A DNA stretch of 64,000 bases from Paenibacillus durus (GCF_000756615.1 NZ_CP009288.1:2356001-2420000); one strand, 5' to 3'; positions 1 through 8,967 are shown, counted from the stretch's first letter. Numbers and translations are program-made. The notes: generated by a model from the sequence alone, not told the origin.

Positions 1-1032
1 CTGGTTCGGCGCGCAGAGCTGGGCATTTATGGATATTGCATCCAAAGCGATTCGTACATTGACTCGATCACCGGATGGTTCCGCCGCCGCCACGATTGGG
101 AGATTTCCAAAGAATGGATTTCGCAATCACCTGGTATCGTGACTACTCTGAGCCTGGCTGTTGATCTGTTCAGCGAACCGGGAGCCGAGGTTATCTTGCA
201 GTCACCGGTCTACTATCCTTTCTACGATGTTATCAAAATGAACGGCCGCAAAGTGGCCGACAACCCGCTCGTTCTCCGGAACGGACGTTATGAAATGGAC
301 TATGAGCAGCTGGAAGGGCTGATGAAGGGCGGCGCCAAGCTGCTGCTGCTGTGCAGCCCGCATAATCCCGGTGGCCGGGTGTGGGAGCGCGAGGAGCTGC
401 TGCGGCTCGGAGAGCTGTGCCTGCAATACGGCGTTACCGTGGTGTCCGACGAAATCCACTGTGATTTGGCGCTTCCGGGATACAAGCATATTCCGTTCGC
501 CTCGCTGTCCAAGGAACTGTCGGACATTACACTGATGGCGCTGGCTCCTACTAAAACCTTCAATCTGCCGGGTATTCACTCCTCTTTCATCGTGGCATCG
601 AACCCGGAAATGAAGCATAAATTCGAGACGCGGATCAAAACGCTCAGCCTGCATATGGCCAGCTTTTTCGCCCAGGATGCGGTGGAAGCCGCTTATAACG
701 AAGGGGATGAGTGGGTTGACGAGCTGATCACTTACATCAACGGCAACATTGACTATGCGGTCTCTTATCTGGCTCAGTATTTGCCGCAAGTCAAGGTTAT
801 GAAACCTGAGGCAACTTACCTGTTGTGGGTGGACTGCCGGGCGCTGGGTCTAAACGGAGCGGGGCTGAAAAAGCTGATGTACCAAGAAGCCGGCGTTGCC
901 TTTAATGAAGGTTCCGTGTACGGAAGCGAAGGGGAAGGTTATCTGCGGATCAATATGGCTTGCCCAAGATCTATTTTGCAGGCAGCCTTGGAGCGTTTCA
1001 GCGCCGCTGCGGCGAAAGTTGTTGTAAAGTAA
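1..1032 (+). CDS. patB: PatB/MalY-family PLP-dependent C-S lyase, 5' truncated
   Basis: The reading frame is open from base 1, so the start lies upstream of the window. The first residues in frame (LVRRAELGIYGYC) continue directly into the protein. It is a fold-type I aminotransferase of the MalY/PatB cystathionine beta-lyase group, which cleaves cystathionine or cysteine to a thiol, pyruvate and ammonia. Visible motifs are CSPHNPGGRVW (substrate-binding Asn-Pro region), SDEIHCDL (Asp that pairs with the pyridine nitrogen) and PTKTFNLPG (Schiff-base Lys). About 344 residues are present of a usual 390 or so. A hairpin terminator follows, so it ends a transcription unit. A general class I/II aminotransferase is the alternative, but the DEIH and TKTFN motifs favour MalY/PatB. 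Confidence 0.9.
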   Translation: MVRRAELGIYGYCIQSDSYIDSITGWFRRRHDWEISKEWISQSPGIVTTLSLAVDLFSEPGAEVILQSPVYYPFYDVIKMNGRKVADNPLVLRNGRYEMDYEQLEGLMKGGAKLLLLCSPHNPGGRVWEREELLRLGELCLQYGVTVVSDEIHCDLALPGYKHIPFASLSKELSDITLMALAPTKTFNLPGIHSSFIVASNPEMKHKFETRIKTLSLHMASFFAQDAVEAAYNEGDEWVDELITYINGNIDYAVSYLAQYLPQVKVMKPEATYLLWVDCRALGLNGAGLKKLMYQEAGVAFNEGSVYGSEGEGYLRINMACPRSILQAALERFSAAAAKVVVK

Positions 1033-1040
1033 ATAGAGCG

Positions 1041-1079
1041 AAAAAAGCTGGCCCCGGGAAACCGGAGGCCAGCTTTTTT
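1041..1079 (+). terminator. Rho-independent terminator after patB
   Basis: The inverted repeat AAAAAAGCTGGCC / GGCCAGCTTTTTT has a short GC-rich centre and ends in a T run, 9 bp after the patB stop. Confidence 0.85.
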
Positions 1080-1134
1080 GAGGATACAATGACAAGACGC
1101 GGCAGCGCGTCTATCCCGTTAGCATACAAGGAGG

Positions 1135-1159
1135 AAGGGAGGCCAAACGAGCCTCCCTT
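1135..1159 (-). terminator. Hairpin between convergent genes
   Basis: A perfect 9-bp stem (AAGGGAGGC / GCCTCCCTT) with a 7-nt loop lies 41 bp past the end of the M42 peptidase gene. It lacks a T run on either side, so a terminator role is plausible but not shown. Confidence 0.35.
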
Positions 1160-1200
1160 GTTCATGTCTTTCAGAAGCCGGCCGCAGGCACGAGCGTCTG

Positions 1201-2253
1201 TCAGTTCGCTCCTACATAAGCGGCCAGCAGCTTGGCCGTATTGAATACGGCCTGCTTGTGCGTGCGCTCCATGGAATGGGAAGCGTGAACACCCGGGCCG
1301 ATCAGTGCGGCCCGGATATTGGCGCCTCCCCGAAGCGCTGCGGACGCGTCGGAACCGTATTGCGGATAAATATCGACCGCATGGGGGATTCCGAGATCCT
1401 GAGCCAGCTCGATCAACCGTCCGGTCATCGTATAATCGTACGGGCCGGTGGAATCTTTGGCGCAGATGGATACATCGGTCTCCTTGCAGCTTAAGTCGTC
1501 GCCCAGAACGCCCATATCGACAGCGATCAGTTCGCTGATTTCACCGGGAATCCAGGAGGCTCCGTGTCCGACCTCTTCATAATTGGAGATCAGCAGAGAC
1601 AGGTTGTGTAGCGGCTTCCAGCCTTCGCGCTTGATGCTTTCCAGCAGGCCGAGCAGGGCGGCGACGCTCGCTTTGTCGTCCAGATGGCGCGACTTGATAA
1701 AGCCGCTTGGCGTAATAACGGGACGGGCGTCAAACGAAATGAAATCGCCGACCGCGATGCCCAGCTTCAGCACGTCATCCTTGCCCGATACCAGTTCATC
1801 GATCCGAACCTCCATATTTTCTTCGATTCGCTTGATATCCCGGGCATCGGCGGTATAGGCGTGGGCGGAAGGACGGGTCGACAGGATCGTTCCGGTGTAG
1901 GTCTTTCCGCTGCGTGTATGAATGACACAGTATTCATTCTCAATGCTGTACATCGTGAAGCCGCCGACGGAGGTCAGTCGCAGGGTGCCGTCCGGACGAA
2001 TGGAGCGGACCATCGCTCCGAGTGTATCGACATGGGCGCTCAGTCCGACGGTGCGGGAAGGATCAAGACCTTCCACACTCAGGATGAGTCCGCCTTTTTC
2101 GTTCCAGGACAGGCCTGCACCGAGAGCGGCGCCTTCTTCAGCAACAAGCTTCATGACTGCATGGGTGTAGCCGCTTGGGCTAGGCGTATCGAGCAGTTTC
2201 TTGAGAATAGTCAGAATGTAATCTTCATTGGGCTGGATCGAAAGGATTGGCAA
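1201..2253 (-). CDS. M42-family metallopeptidase (glutamyl aminopeptidase / FrvX-like)
   Basis: This 350-residue co-catalytic zinc aminopeptidase is probably cytoplasmic and a large-oligomer former like other M42 members, trimming N-terminal residues from peptides. The metal and catalytic motifs occur in order: AHVDTLG (His74, Asp76), HLDDKAS (bridging Asp), NYEEVGHG (catalytic Glu pair), AVDMG and YGSDASA. The C-terminal GVHASHSMER carries the last metal His. The start is TTG with AGGAGG six bases upstream. It appears monocistronic. M42 proteins are often annotated as endoglucanase M, but nothing here suggests cellulase activity. Confidence 0.92.
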   Translation of the reverse strand: MPILSIQPNEDYILTILKKLLDTPSPSGYTHAVMKLVAEEGAALGAGLSWNEKGGLILSVEGLDPSRTVGLSAHVDTLGAMVRSIRPDGTLRLTSVGGFTMYSIENEYCVIHTRSGKTYTGTILSTRPSAHAYTADARDIKRIEENMEVRIDELVSGKDDVLKLGIAVGDFISFDARPVITPSGFIKSRHLDDKASVAALLGLLESIKREGWKPLHNLSLLISNYEEVGHGASWIPGEISELIAVDMGVLGDDLSCKETDVSICAKDSTGPYDYTMTGRLIELAQDLGIPHAVDIYPQYGSDASAALRGGANIRAALIGPGVHASHSMERTHKQAVFNTAKLLAAYVGAN

Positions 2254-2299
2254 AGGAGACCCTCCTGTCTTTTTTAATTAGTGATCAATCAACCGGAAA

Positions 2300-2632
2300 T
2301 TAATTAAATGTCGTCGTTCCGCCGGGAATGGTGCTCTCCATCATTGTATCCGCTGTATTCGCCGTTTCCAATTCAGCGATTTTTTCATTCGCTTTCACCA
2401 GTTCGGCAGTAAGGGATTTGATCTTTCTTTGCTGCTTGTACTGACGGAATATCCCGTACGAGCCCACGATGACTCCGCCAATTAGCGCGCAGCTGAGAAT
2501 AACCAGGATCAGCGGGAGCGACACGATACTGAAACCAAAGTTCACCTGAACCGGATCGACGTTAATAACGGCAAAAAGGGCGATCAGCAGCGCAAAAATC
2601 AGGCCGAAAATTATAGACCATTGCATTCTCAT
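2300..2632 (-). CDS. LapA-domain (DUF1049) small membrane protein
   Basis: A 110-residue protein with two N-terminal membrane helices (about residues 5-25 and 40-62). A basic segment (RQYKQQRKIK) and a short coiled-coil-like tail follow, the tail being rich in Leu, Glu and Lys. The motif VNVDPVQVNFG between the helices is typical of LapA/YrvD-like proteins. In Gram-negatives LapA helps regulate LPS assembly. In Bacillales the role is unknown, so no function is assigned. The start is ATG with AAGGAGG upstream. A promoter-like TTGCCC-18-TATAAT on this strand lies near 2690-2720. Confidence 0.8.
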   Translation of the reverse strand: MRMQWSIIFGLIFALLIALFAVINVDPVQVNFGFSIVSLPLILVILSCALIGGVIVGSYGIFRQYKQQRKIKSLTAELVKANEKIAELETANTADTMMESTIPGGTTTFN

Positions 2633-2695
2633 TTCATACTTCCTCCTTGGGAAAATTGCAAATCCGCTGACACAGCGGCCGCTTTACATTATAAA

Positions 2696-2721
2696 GTCCC
2701 TTACCCAAAAAGGGCAAGGGA
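2696..2721 (-). terminator. Hairpin after pepF, overlapping a lapA-gene promoter
   Basis: The inverted repeat GTCCCTTACCC / GGGCAAGGGAC with an AAAAA loop lies 45 bp beyond the pepF stop. On the minus strand it runs into TTTATAATG, so the same bases hold a likely -10 element for the downstream LapA-type gene. Confidence 0.5.
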
Positions 2722-2765
2722 CGATATGAACTTGCAACCCCAAATCGCTCTTTAGGGCTCGCACT

Positions 2766-4556
2766 TTACTTCGTCAACTGCTCCATTTGCTCAATCACGT
2801 CTTCAAAGACGCTCATCGCTTCGCGAATCGGCTGAGGCGACGACATATCGACGCCCGCTTTTTTCAGAATATTAATGGAGTAGTCGCTGCCGCCGCTCTT
2901 CAGGAACCCGAGGTAACGGTCAACCGCCGGCTTGCCTTCCTCCAGAATCTGTTTGGAGAAGCTGGTGGCCGCCGAGAAGCCTGTCGCATATTTGTAGACA
3001 TAGAAGCTGTTATAGAAATGCGGAATCCGCGCCCATTCCATCTCGATGTCCTTATCCACGACCATGTCCTTGCCGTAATATTTGAGGTTCAGATCATAGT
3101 AAATGGCCGACAGATCCTGCGGTGTGAGCGATTCGCCTTTCTCGGCGCGCTCGTGCACGATTTTTTCGAACTCGGCGAACATCGTCTGACGGAACACCGT
3201 GGTGCGGAACTGGTCCGCATAGTAGGTGAGCAGATACATTTTTTCCTTCTTGTCCGTCGATTTTTCCAGCAGATAATGCATCAGCAGCGCTTCGTTCGTC
3301 GTGGAGGCTACCTCGGCCAGAAAAATTGTATATTGAGCGTCGCGATATTTCAGCGCATTATCCGAATAGTACGAGTGGAGGGCGTGACCCATTTCATGCG
3401 CCAGCGTGAACATGCTGTTCAGGTTGTCATTGTGGTTCAGCAGCACGTACGGGTGAGTGCCGTAGGCTCCCCAGCTGTATGCTCCGGTGCGTTTGTTCTC
3501 GTTCTCGTAAATATCGATCCAGCCGTTGTCATAGCCTTCCTGGAGCGTCTTCAGATAATCCTCGCCAAGCGGCTGTAGGCCTTCCTTCGTGATTTTTTTG
3601 GCTTCCTCAAAAGGAATATCCATCTTGTATTCGTCCACCAGCGGCGCGAACAGATCGTACATGTGGAGTTCATCGACACTCAGCAGCTTCTGGCGCAGCT
3701 TCATATAACGGTGCATCAGCGGCAGGCTCTCATGAATCGTGTCGATGAGATTCGTGTAGACTTCTTTGGAAATGTTGTCGCCGAACAGCGACATCTCCAG
3801 GACGGAAGGATACTTCCGCACGCGCGAATAAAAGACGTTCTTGTTCACATTGGCGCTCAGCGTTGCGGCAATCGTGTTCTTCTGCTTGGCATAGGTGTCA
3901 TACACCGCTGTAAAGGCGTTCTTGCGGACTTCCCGGTTCGGGCTTTCAAGGAACTTTATGTAGCTTCCGTGGGTCAGCTCGACTTCTTTGCCAGACTCAT
4001 CCTTGATTTTCGGGAATTTAAGATCAGCGTTGTTCAGCATGCCGAAAATGTTTTGCGGCGCCTGGGACAGCGTGCCGACCTGCGCCAATAGCGCCTCCTC
4101 TTGCTTCGAGAGAACATGGGCTTTTTGACGCTTCATTTCGGTCAGCGTAAATGTATAATCGGAAAGCGCCGGATCGGCGATGAACTCGTCAAGCTTTTCC
4201 ACGGGCAGCGCAAGAATCTCCGGAGTTATATAGGAGAGGGCTTCACCCGCATCTACACTGAGCTTCTTTGCTTTTTGCGAAAGCGCCTGATAGACCGGAC
4301 TCGCGGTGTCTTCGTCCTGGCGCATATGGGCGTATACATACAGACGCTCGGTCTTGAGCGACAGTTCATCGTCCAGCTCGAAGCACTCTTTCAGCGCGGA
4401 AGCCGTACTTAACTTGCCTTGGAATTTGGAGGCTTCCTCAATCAGTTTCTTGACATCGTCATAAGTTTTGTCCCATTCCTGCTGTGAACCAAACATATCT
4501 TCAAGCTTCCAACGGTTCTCAGTTGGCACTTCGCTTCTCTTCAATAATTGTTCCAT
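2766..4556 (-). CDS. pepF: Oligoendopeptidase F (M3 family zinc peptidase)
   Basis: A 596-residue thimet-type oligopeptidase that cleaves short cytoplasmic peptides. The zinc motif is seen in LAHEMGHALHSYYS (HExxH), with a downstream FLAEVAST supplying the third Glu ligand region. Length and the N-terminal ENRWKLEDMF motif match PepF. The start is placed at 4556 (MEQLLKRSEV), which has TAAGGAGG seven bases upstream and gives the family-standard length. The frame stays open upstream to a second ATG at 4682 that has its own AAGGAGG eight bases before it. Starting there adds 42 residues resembling a signal peptide (Arg, then a Leu/Ala-rich core, then PAAA). Both starts are well formed, so two isoforms are possible. 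Confidence 0.93.
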   Translation of the reverse strand: MEQLLKRSEVPTENRWKLEDMFGSQQEWDKTYDDVKKLIEEASKFQGKLSTASALKECFELDDELSLKTERLYVYAHMRQDEDTASPVYQALSQKAKKLSVDAGEALSYITPEILALPVEKLDEFIADPALSDYTFTLTEMKRQKAHVLSKQEEALLAQVGTLSQAPQNIFGMLNNADLKFPKIKDESGKEVELTHGSYIKFLESPNREVRKNAFTAVYDTYAKQKNTIAATLSANVNKNVFYSRVRKYPSVLEMSLFGDNISKEVYTNLIDTIHESLPLMHRYMKLRQKLLSVDELHMYDLFAPLVDEYKMDIPFEEAKKITKEGLQPLGEDYLKTLQEGYDNGWIDIYENENKRTGAYSWGAYGTHPYVLLNHNDNLNSMFTLAHEMGHALHSYYSDNALKYRDAQYTIFLAEVASTTNEALLMHYLLEKSTDKKEKMYLLTYYADQFRTTVFRQTMFAEFEKIVHERAEKGESLTPQDLSAIYYDLNLKYYGKDMVVDKDIEMEWARIPHFYNSFYVYKYATGFSAATSFSKQILEEGKPAVDRYLGFLKSGGSDYSINILKKAGVDMSSPQPIREAMSVFEDVIEQMEQLTK

Positions 4557-4794
4557 GGGAATCCTCCTTAATAAATGGGATGAGATCTGTGCCGGCTGCT
4601 GTTTGGCCGCGGCGGGGGAGAAGCTCCCCTGCAGCAGACCGAGCGCAAGCAGCGCTGAAAGGGATCTAGCTGCGAAAGACATGGCGGCGGCCTCCTTGAA
4701 TGTAAAGGTGCGCCTAGTATTCCCCGGCAATCTGTCATTATGAATCGATTTATGGATCTATTCCTGCGCCGTTTGTCAGTTGTCACGCTTAACA

Positions 4795-4965
4795 TTATGT
4801 CAGGAAGTCATAAATGACAAAGACAAAAGCCAGCGCAATCATTACAACCGTGATTAGTGCCATGCCCCTTCTCAATCTGGGATCAAGGCGGTCCTTGCTC
4901 ATAATCAGGACGGCGCCCAAGCATAGAACGGCGACAACATATATGGCTAGACTTTCATTGCTCAT
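4795..4965 (-). CDS. Small two-helix membrane protein, unknown function
   Basis: A 56-residue reading frame not matching any family I recognise. It begins MSNESLAIYVVAVLC and has two hydrophobic helices (about residues 7-22 and 35-52) separated by a charged turn (SKDRLDPRLRRG). It starts three bases after the stop of the upstream gene at 4969-5202, with an AGGTG ribosome binding site inside that gene's end. The pair is therefore probably co-transcribed and translationally coupled. The layout predicts an integral membrane peptide. Function is unknown. Confidence 0.65.
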   Translation of the reverse strand: MSNESLAIYVVAVLCLGAVLIMSKDRLDPRLRRGMALITVVMIALAFVFVIYDFLT

Positions 4966-4968
4966 GTC

Positions 4969-5202
4969 TTACACCTGCTTAAACGCCGCCATGATGCGAT
5001 TGTACTCTTCCTCGTTATCTTTATAGGATTCCTTATTAAACCGGTTATTAACCCATTGCATCAATGCGGGACGGCTTAGAAAAGTATGTGTTTCTTCGCC
5101 CCATTGGTCGGATATTTCCCGTAGTACAATATAGCGGCCCTGGACCTCGACAGTCATCATATTCCATTTATCCGTCTTGTAGATTTCGTGTTTTTTGATC
5201 AT
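4969..5202 (-). CDS. Hypothetical 77-residue soluble protein
   Basis: Begins MIKKHEIYKTDKWNMM and ends IMAAFKQV. It is a compact, charged and aromatic-rich protein with no signal peptide or membrane segment. The start at 5202 is preferred over an upstream in-frame ATG at 5268 because the extra 22 residues are unlike a protein N-terminus and a GGGTGG ribosome binding site precedes 5202. It is followed within three bases by the small membrane protein gene. I do not recognise the family. Confidence 0.65.
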   Translation of the reverse strand: MIKKHEIYKTDKWNMMTVEVQGRYIVLREISDQWGEETHTFLSRPALMQWVNNRFNKESYKDNEEEYNRIMAAFKQV

Positions 5203-5370
5203 TGTTGTCCCACCCTGGCGATATTTGGCTTTTGATAAATGATAACGCACCGGAGAAGGGAAAAGCAAATTAATTCCCGGTCAATTAAAAGATGGATTGC
5301 TTTGCCTGGAAGATTGAAGTATAATGTAGATATTCGCCATATATGGCGGCATTTTTAGGAGGTTGTTCAC

Positions 5371-5568
5371 TTGAAAGGTACAGTAAAATGGTTTAACGCA
5401 GAAAAAGGCTACGGTTTCATCCAAGTTGACGGCGGCGAAGACGTATTCGTTCATTTTTCCGCAATCCAAGGAGATGGATTTAAGACTTTGGAAGAAGGTC
5501 AATCCGTTGAATTCGAAATCACTGACGGCAACCGTGGACCGCAAGCAGCTAACGTAATCAAACTGTAA
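5371..5568 (+). CDS. csp: Cold-shock protein (CspB/CspD type)
   Basis: A 65-residue single OB-fold RNA/DNA chaperone. RNP1 (KGYGFI) and RNP2 (VFVHFS) are intact, the length is standard and the start MKGTVKWFNAEKG is typical. The start codon is TTG with AGGAGG eight bases upstream. A strong terminator follows after about 90 bp, so it is a single-gene unit, as usual for csp genes. Confidence 0.96.
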   Translation: MKGTVKWFNAEKGYGFIQVDGGEDVFVHFSAIQGDGFKTLEEGQSVEFEITDGNRGPQAANVIKL

Positions 5569-5656
5569 GACAAGGCGGAAGGGAACAGCCCTTCGCTCTG
5601 AATATACTTGATATGGTAAGCTTTTATTAAGGCGTAACCCAGGCAATGTATAACTC

Positions 5657-5697
5657 AAAACACAGTTCTCTTTAATGGGAGCTGTGTTTTTTATTTT
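5657..5697 (+). terminator. Rho-independent terminator after csp
   Basis: The stem AAAACACAG / CTGTGTTTT is extended by TCTC/GGGA, with a TTTAAT loop and a T-rich tail. The flanking A run means it could also work on the minus strand for the nitroreductase gene. Confidence 0.85.
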
Positions 5698-5801
5698 TGC
5701 ATAAAGAGGGGATCATTTAAATATCATTTTTGCATTAAAAAATCAGGGTTCTGCCGCTCTTTTGAAGGAGACAGCAGGCCCTTTTCGGTTATAAAATAGT
5801 T

Positions 5802-6449
5802 TTACTCCACAATTTTCAGAATCTCATCGATCTCTTTGCGGGCAATCATTTTCGGCTGAGCGGCGGGATGTCCAAGCGCAACCGCCATATTGATCTGCCG
5901 GTCCCCAGGAATATTCAAATATTCCCGAAGATCCTGTTCGGCAAGCAGCACGGGTCCGGTCATCGGGCAGGTGCCGAGCCCTTTGGCATGTGCGGCCAGC
6001 ATCAAATTCTGAATGGACAGGCAGCTGCTCTTGATTCCTTCTTCAGCCCAGATCTCCGGACTGCCGAACTCAAGCGGGTCGAAAATGCGTTCACGGAATT
6101 TAGATGTGTATGGGGTCGCCAGGCAAATAATCATCGCAGGAGCGCTGCCGAAGGCGGTTGCGTAAGGGCCGAACGACTTCACCATCAGTTTGGCTTCCCG
6201 CGCCAGTCCGCGTTGTTCTGCCGAAGCGGCGATTTCCTTCAGCCGTTCCCAAGTAAAGGCTTCGATCTCTTTGATTTTGTCACGGTTCATTACGACGATG
6301 AACTCCCAGGTCTGTGAGTTGGTATCGCTGGGAGCATACCGGGCGCAGTCGATAATATCCCTTACGTCTTCCGGAAGCACATCTTCTTCGCTGAAATCCC
6401 GAATGCTGCGGCGGGACTGTGCCAATTGCTTGAAATCGTCAAAAATCAT
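5802..6449 (-). CDS. Nitroreductase-family FMN oxidoreductase
   Basis: This 215-residue flavoprotein is predicted to use FMN and NAD(P)H to reduce nitroaromatics, quinones or related compounds. The FMN-phosphate motif RRSIRDF lies at residues 13-19, the APSDTNSQTWEF motif near residue 40, and the C-terminal GLGTCPMTG before the last third. ATG is the start, with GGAAGGGG upstream. It stands alone, transcribed towards csp. The natural substrate cannot be inferred. Confidence 0.88.
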   Translation of the reverse strand: MIFDDFKQLAQSRRSIRDFSEEDVLPEDVRDIIDCARYAPSDTNSQTWEFIVVMNRDKIKEIEAFTWERLKEIAASAEQRGLAREAKLMVKSFGPYATAFGSAPAMIICLATPYTSKFRERIFDPLEFGSPEIWAEEGIKSSCLSIQNLMLAAHAKGLGTCPMTGPVLLAEQDLREYLNIPGDRQINMAVALGHPAAQPKMIARKEIDEILKIVE

Positions 6450-6820
6450 TGCAGAATGCCCCTTCCAATATTGTTACCAGGTACTAATACCTGCTGCTGA
6501 GTCTATTATAGCGCAACTTCTTCCAGGTGAGAAGTATTTCTGGCGGTATGGAAAGCTGGCTGTGCTTACGGAAGCTTGTTCAGGCAGAGCCGCTTCCTGT
6601 TCACAGCAAGTATCTGATCCGTAAATAGGGAAAGAATATACCTATACTAAAGCACTTCAGGCTGACAAAACCTCCATCTCTGCTCTTCAAGTATTGACGA
6701 GAAGTGCAGTTAATTTGCACTGCACTTGAAGGATTCAGGGGATTCCAGAGTGATATTGTTGTTTGTACAAACGTTTGGATCATATTATAATAATTATGAT
6801 TTGGATAAGGAGACAACAAT

Positions 6821-7918
6821 GTGGAGGCACCGTCATTGAGTGAATTTCAGCAAGGCCGTTCCCTGAGTCCGCGTGGCCCGATCGGATTGATGAGCAGGGT
6901 CTACAAATACGTGCTGCCTGAGGTGAGAAACTGCCTTAATCACTGGCGCAAAGATGCGGAAGGGATTCCCGATCCCGAGCTCCGGAAGCAAGCGCTCGCA
7001 AGCATCGAAACGAAACAGTTTCATTGCGAAGGCGGAGGTGTATATGCCGCCGGAAATTTACCGATGAGGCATATTCTCATTCCGCTGATAGTCGCCTACC
7101 AGACGATAAGCGATTACTTGGACAACCTGTGCGACCGCAGCACTTCTATGGACCCGGCAGACTTCAGGTTGCTGCACCAATCGATGCTGGATGCGATTAC
7201 ACCAGGTGCTGAACCGGTTAATTATTATGCGCTCCGCAGTGAACAGAATGACGGCGGATATTTGCATCGGCTGGTCCGCACTTGTCAGGAAATGATCTCA
7301 AGGCTTCCCGGTTACATGACGGCGGCTTCAGAGATCTATGATCTGGCTGCATTGTATACGGACCTTCAGGTATACAAGCATATCCGTCCGGAAATGAGAG
7401 AAGCTGCGCTTAAGGAATGGTGGGAGGAGAACAGAAGCAGGGCGCCGCAATTATATTGGAATGAATTTGCGGCGGCAACTGGATCGACATTAGGTGTCTT
7501 TATGCTATTTCTGGCTTCCTGCGATTCAAGCTTGACCAAGCCGGACGTTTCATTAATCCGGTCCGGGTATTTCCCACATTTATGCTGCCTGCATATTATG
7601 CTGGATTATCTGATTGACCAGGATGAAGACCGGGCCGGCGGCGATCTCAATTTCTGCAATTACTATGACAATACGGATATCATGCTGAATCGGATCGCTT
7701 CAATCGTGGAGTGGGCACGAAGAGATGTTCGGAACATTCCTGAGACTCCCCTGCACCGGATGGTCATCGAGGGGCTGCTGGCATTGTATTTATCCGATCC
7801 GAAAGTAAGCGAACAGCGGGAGGTTCGCTCAGTGTCAAGACGGCTGATGAAGAGAAGTCCGCTTACCAGACTATTTTTCTTTGTCAACAGCCGGTGGATA
7901 CGCAAGCATTTGTATTAG
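6821..7918 (+). CDS. ytpB: Tetraprenyl-beta-curcumene synthase (YtpB, DUF2600)
   Basis: A 365-residue terpene synthase of the YtpB family. The Bacillus member cyclises tetraprenyl (C35) diphosphate to tetraprenyl-beta-curcumene, the precursor of sesquarterpenes. Aspartate-rich motifs are seen in ISDYLDNLCDR (about residue 95) and MLDYLIDQDEDR (about residue 265), which should bind the Mg-diphosphate. The GTG start at 6821 has AAGGAG eight bases upstream. The overlapping ATG at 6819 is out of frame and soon stops. The gene lies 24 bp before pfkA and probably shares its transcript. The C35 prenyl diphosphate synthase is not in this window. Confidence 0.9.
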   Translation: MEAPSLSEFQQGRSLSPRGPIGLMSRVYKYVLPEVRNCLNHWRKDAEGIPDPELRKQALASIETKQFHCEGGGVYAAGNLPMRHILIPLIVAYQTISDYLDNLCDRSTSMDPADFRLLHQSMLDAITPGAEPVNYYALRSEQNDGGYLHRLVRTCQEMISRLPGYMTAASEIYDLAALYTDLQVYKHIRPEMREAALKEWWEENRSRAPQLYWNEFAAATGSTLGVFMLFLASCDSSLTKPDVSLIRSGYFPHLCCLHIMLDYLIDQDEDRAGGDLNFCNYYDNTDIMLNRIASIVEWARRDVRNIPETPLHRMVIEGLLALYLSDPKVSEQREVRSVSRRLMKRSPLTRLFFFVNSRWIRKHLY

Positions 7919-7942
7919 CATTCTAAGGAGGAAACCATTCGT

Positions 7943-8914
7943 ATGGCAGATGTAAAGAAAATTGCAGTATTGACAAGCGGCGGGGATTCGCAAGGGATGA
8001 ACGCCGCCGTGCGCGCCGTCGTGCGCAGCGCAATTTATTACGGTATTGATGTATTTGGTATTCAGCGCGGATATCATGGGCTATTGAACCGGGATATCTT
8101 CCCGATGACGATTCGCAGCGTTGGTGACATTATTCAGCGCGGGGGCACAATTCTTCAATCCGCCCGCTGTCTGGAATTCTTGCAGCCGAAAGGCCAGCAA
8201 AAAGGCGCCGATATCTTGCGTGAGTACGGCATCGACGGACTTGTCGTCATCGGCGGTGACGGATCTTACAACGGGGCGAACAAATTGAGCAAGCTCGGCA
8301 TTAAGACGATGGGGCTTCCAGGAACGATTGACAATGATATTTCCTTTACCGATTACACCATCGGTTTCGATACCGCTGTCAGCATTGTTGTGGATGCCAT
8401 TAACAAGCTGCGGGATACGATGTCTTCCCATGAACGTTCTTCGGTCGTTGAAGTTATGGGTCGGCACTGTGGCGACATCGCCTTGCATGCTGGACTGGCT
8501 TCCGGTGCGGAGACGATCCTTGTTCCCGAAATACCTTTCGATCTGGATGAAGTCGCCGACCGGATGAAGGACAACTTCGCCAGAGGCAAGCAGCATAGTA
8601 TCATTATTGTGGCCGAAGGCGTAGGCAAAGGTGAAGATATCGCTCAAGCGCTTAAGGACCGGCATGCTTCGATCGACGCACGCGTAACTGTGCTGGGACA
8701 TATCCAGCGCGGCGGCAGCCCGACACCGGCAGACCGTAACTTGGCGAGCCGCTTGGGTGATTTTGCTGTGCGCAAATTGATCGAGGGTGAATCGGGCAAA
8801 GCCTGCGGTATCATTAACGGCGAGCTTACTCTTACGGATATCGATCTTGTCGTCAACACGAAGAAAGAATTCGATCTGGAGACTTATCATCTGGCTTTGC
8901 GCCTGTCACAGTAA
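7943..8914 (+). CDS. pfkA: ATP-dependent 6-phosphofructokinase
   Basis: This 323-residue enzyme phosphorylates fructose 6-phosphate to the 1,6-bisphosphate, the committed step of glycolysis. TSGGDSQGMN, VVIGGDGSYNGA, GLPGTIDNDI (catalytic Asp), EVMGRHCGDIA and GHIQRGG are all present. The Gly after GGD in GGDGS is the ATP-type residue. Pyrophosphate-dependent enzymes usually have Asp there. AAGGAGG lies 11 bases before the ATG. In many Firmicutes pfkA follows accA and precedes pyk, whereas here it follows ytpB and ends in a terminator. Confidence 0.95.
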   Translation: MADVKKIAVLTSGGDSQGMNAAVRAVVRSAIYYGIDVFGIQRGYHGLLNRDIFPMTIRSVGDIIQRGGTILQSARCLEFLQPKGQQKGADILREYGIDGLVVIGGDGSYNGANKLSKLGIKTMGLPGTIDNDISFTDYTIGFDTAVSIVVDAINKLRDTMSSHERSSVVEVMGRHCGDIALHAGLASGAETILVPEIPFDLDEVADRMKDNFARGKQHSIIIVAEGVGKGEDIAQALKDRHASIDARVTVLGHIQRGGSPTPADRNLASRLGDFAVRKLIEGESGKACGIINGELTLTDIDLVVNTKKEFDLETYHLALRLSQ

Positions 8915-8934
8915 AATTTCATATTAAAAAGTAC

Positions 8935-8967
8935 AAGCCCTGCGTAAATAAGCGCGGGGCTTTTTTG
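8935..8967 (+). terminator. Rho-independent terminator after pfkA
   Basis: The stem AAGCCCTGCG / GCGCGGGGCTT has one mismatch, a TAAATAA loop and a T6 tail, 20 bp after the stop. Confidence 0.85.
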
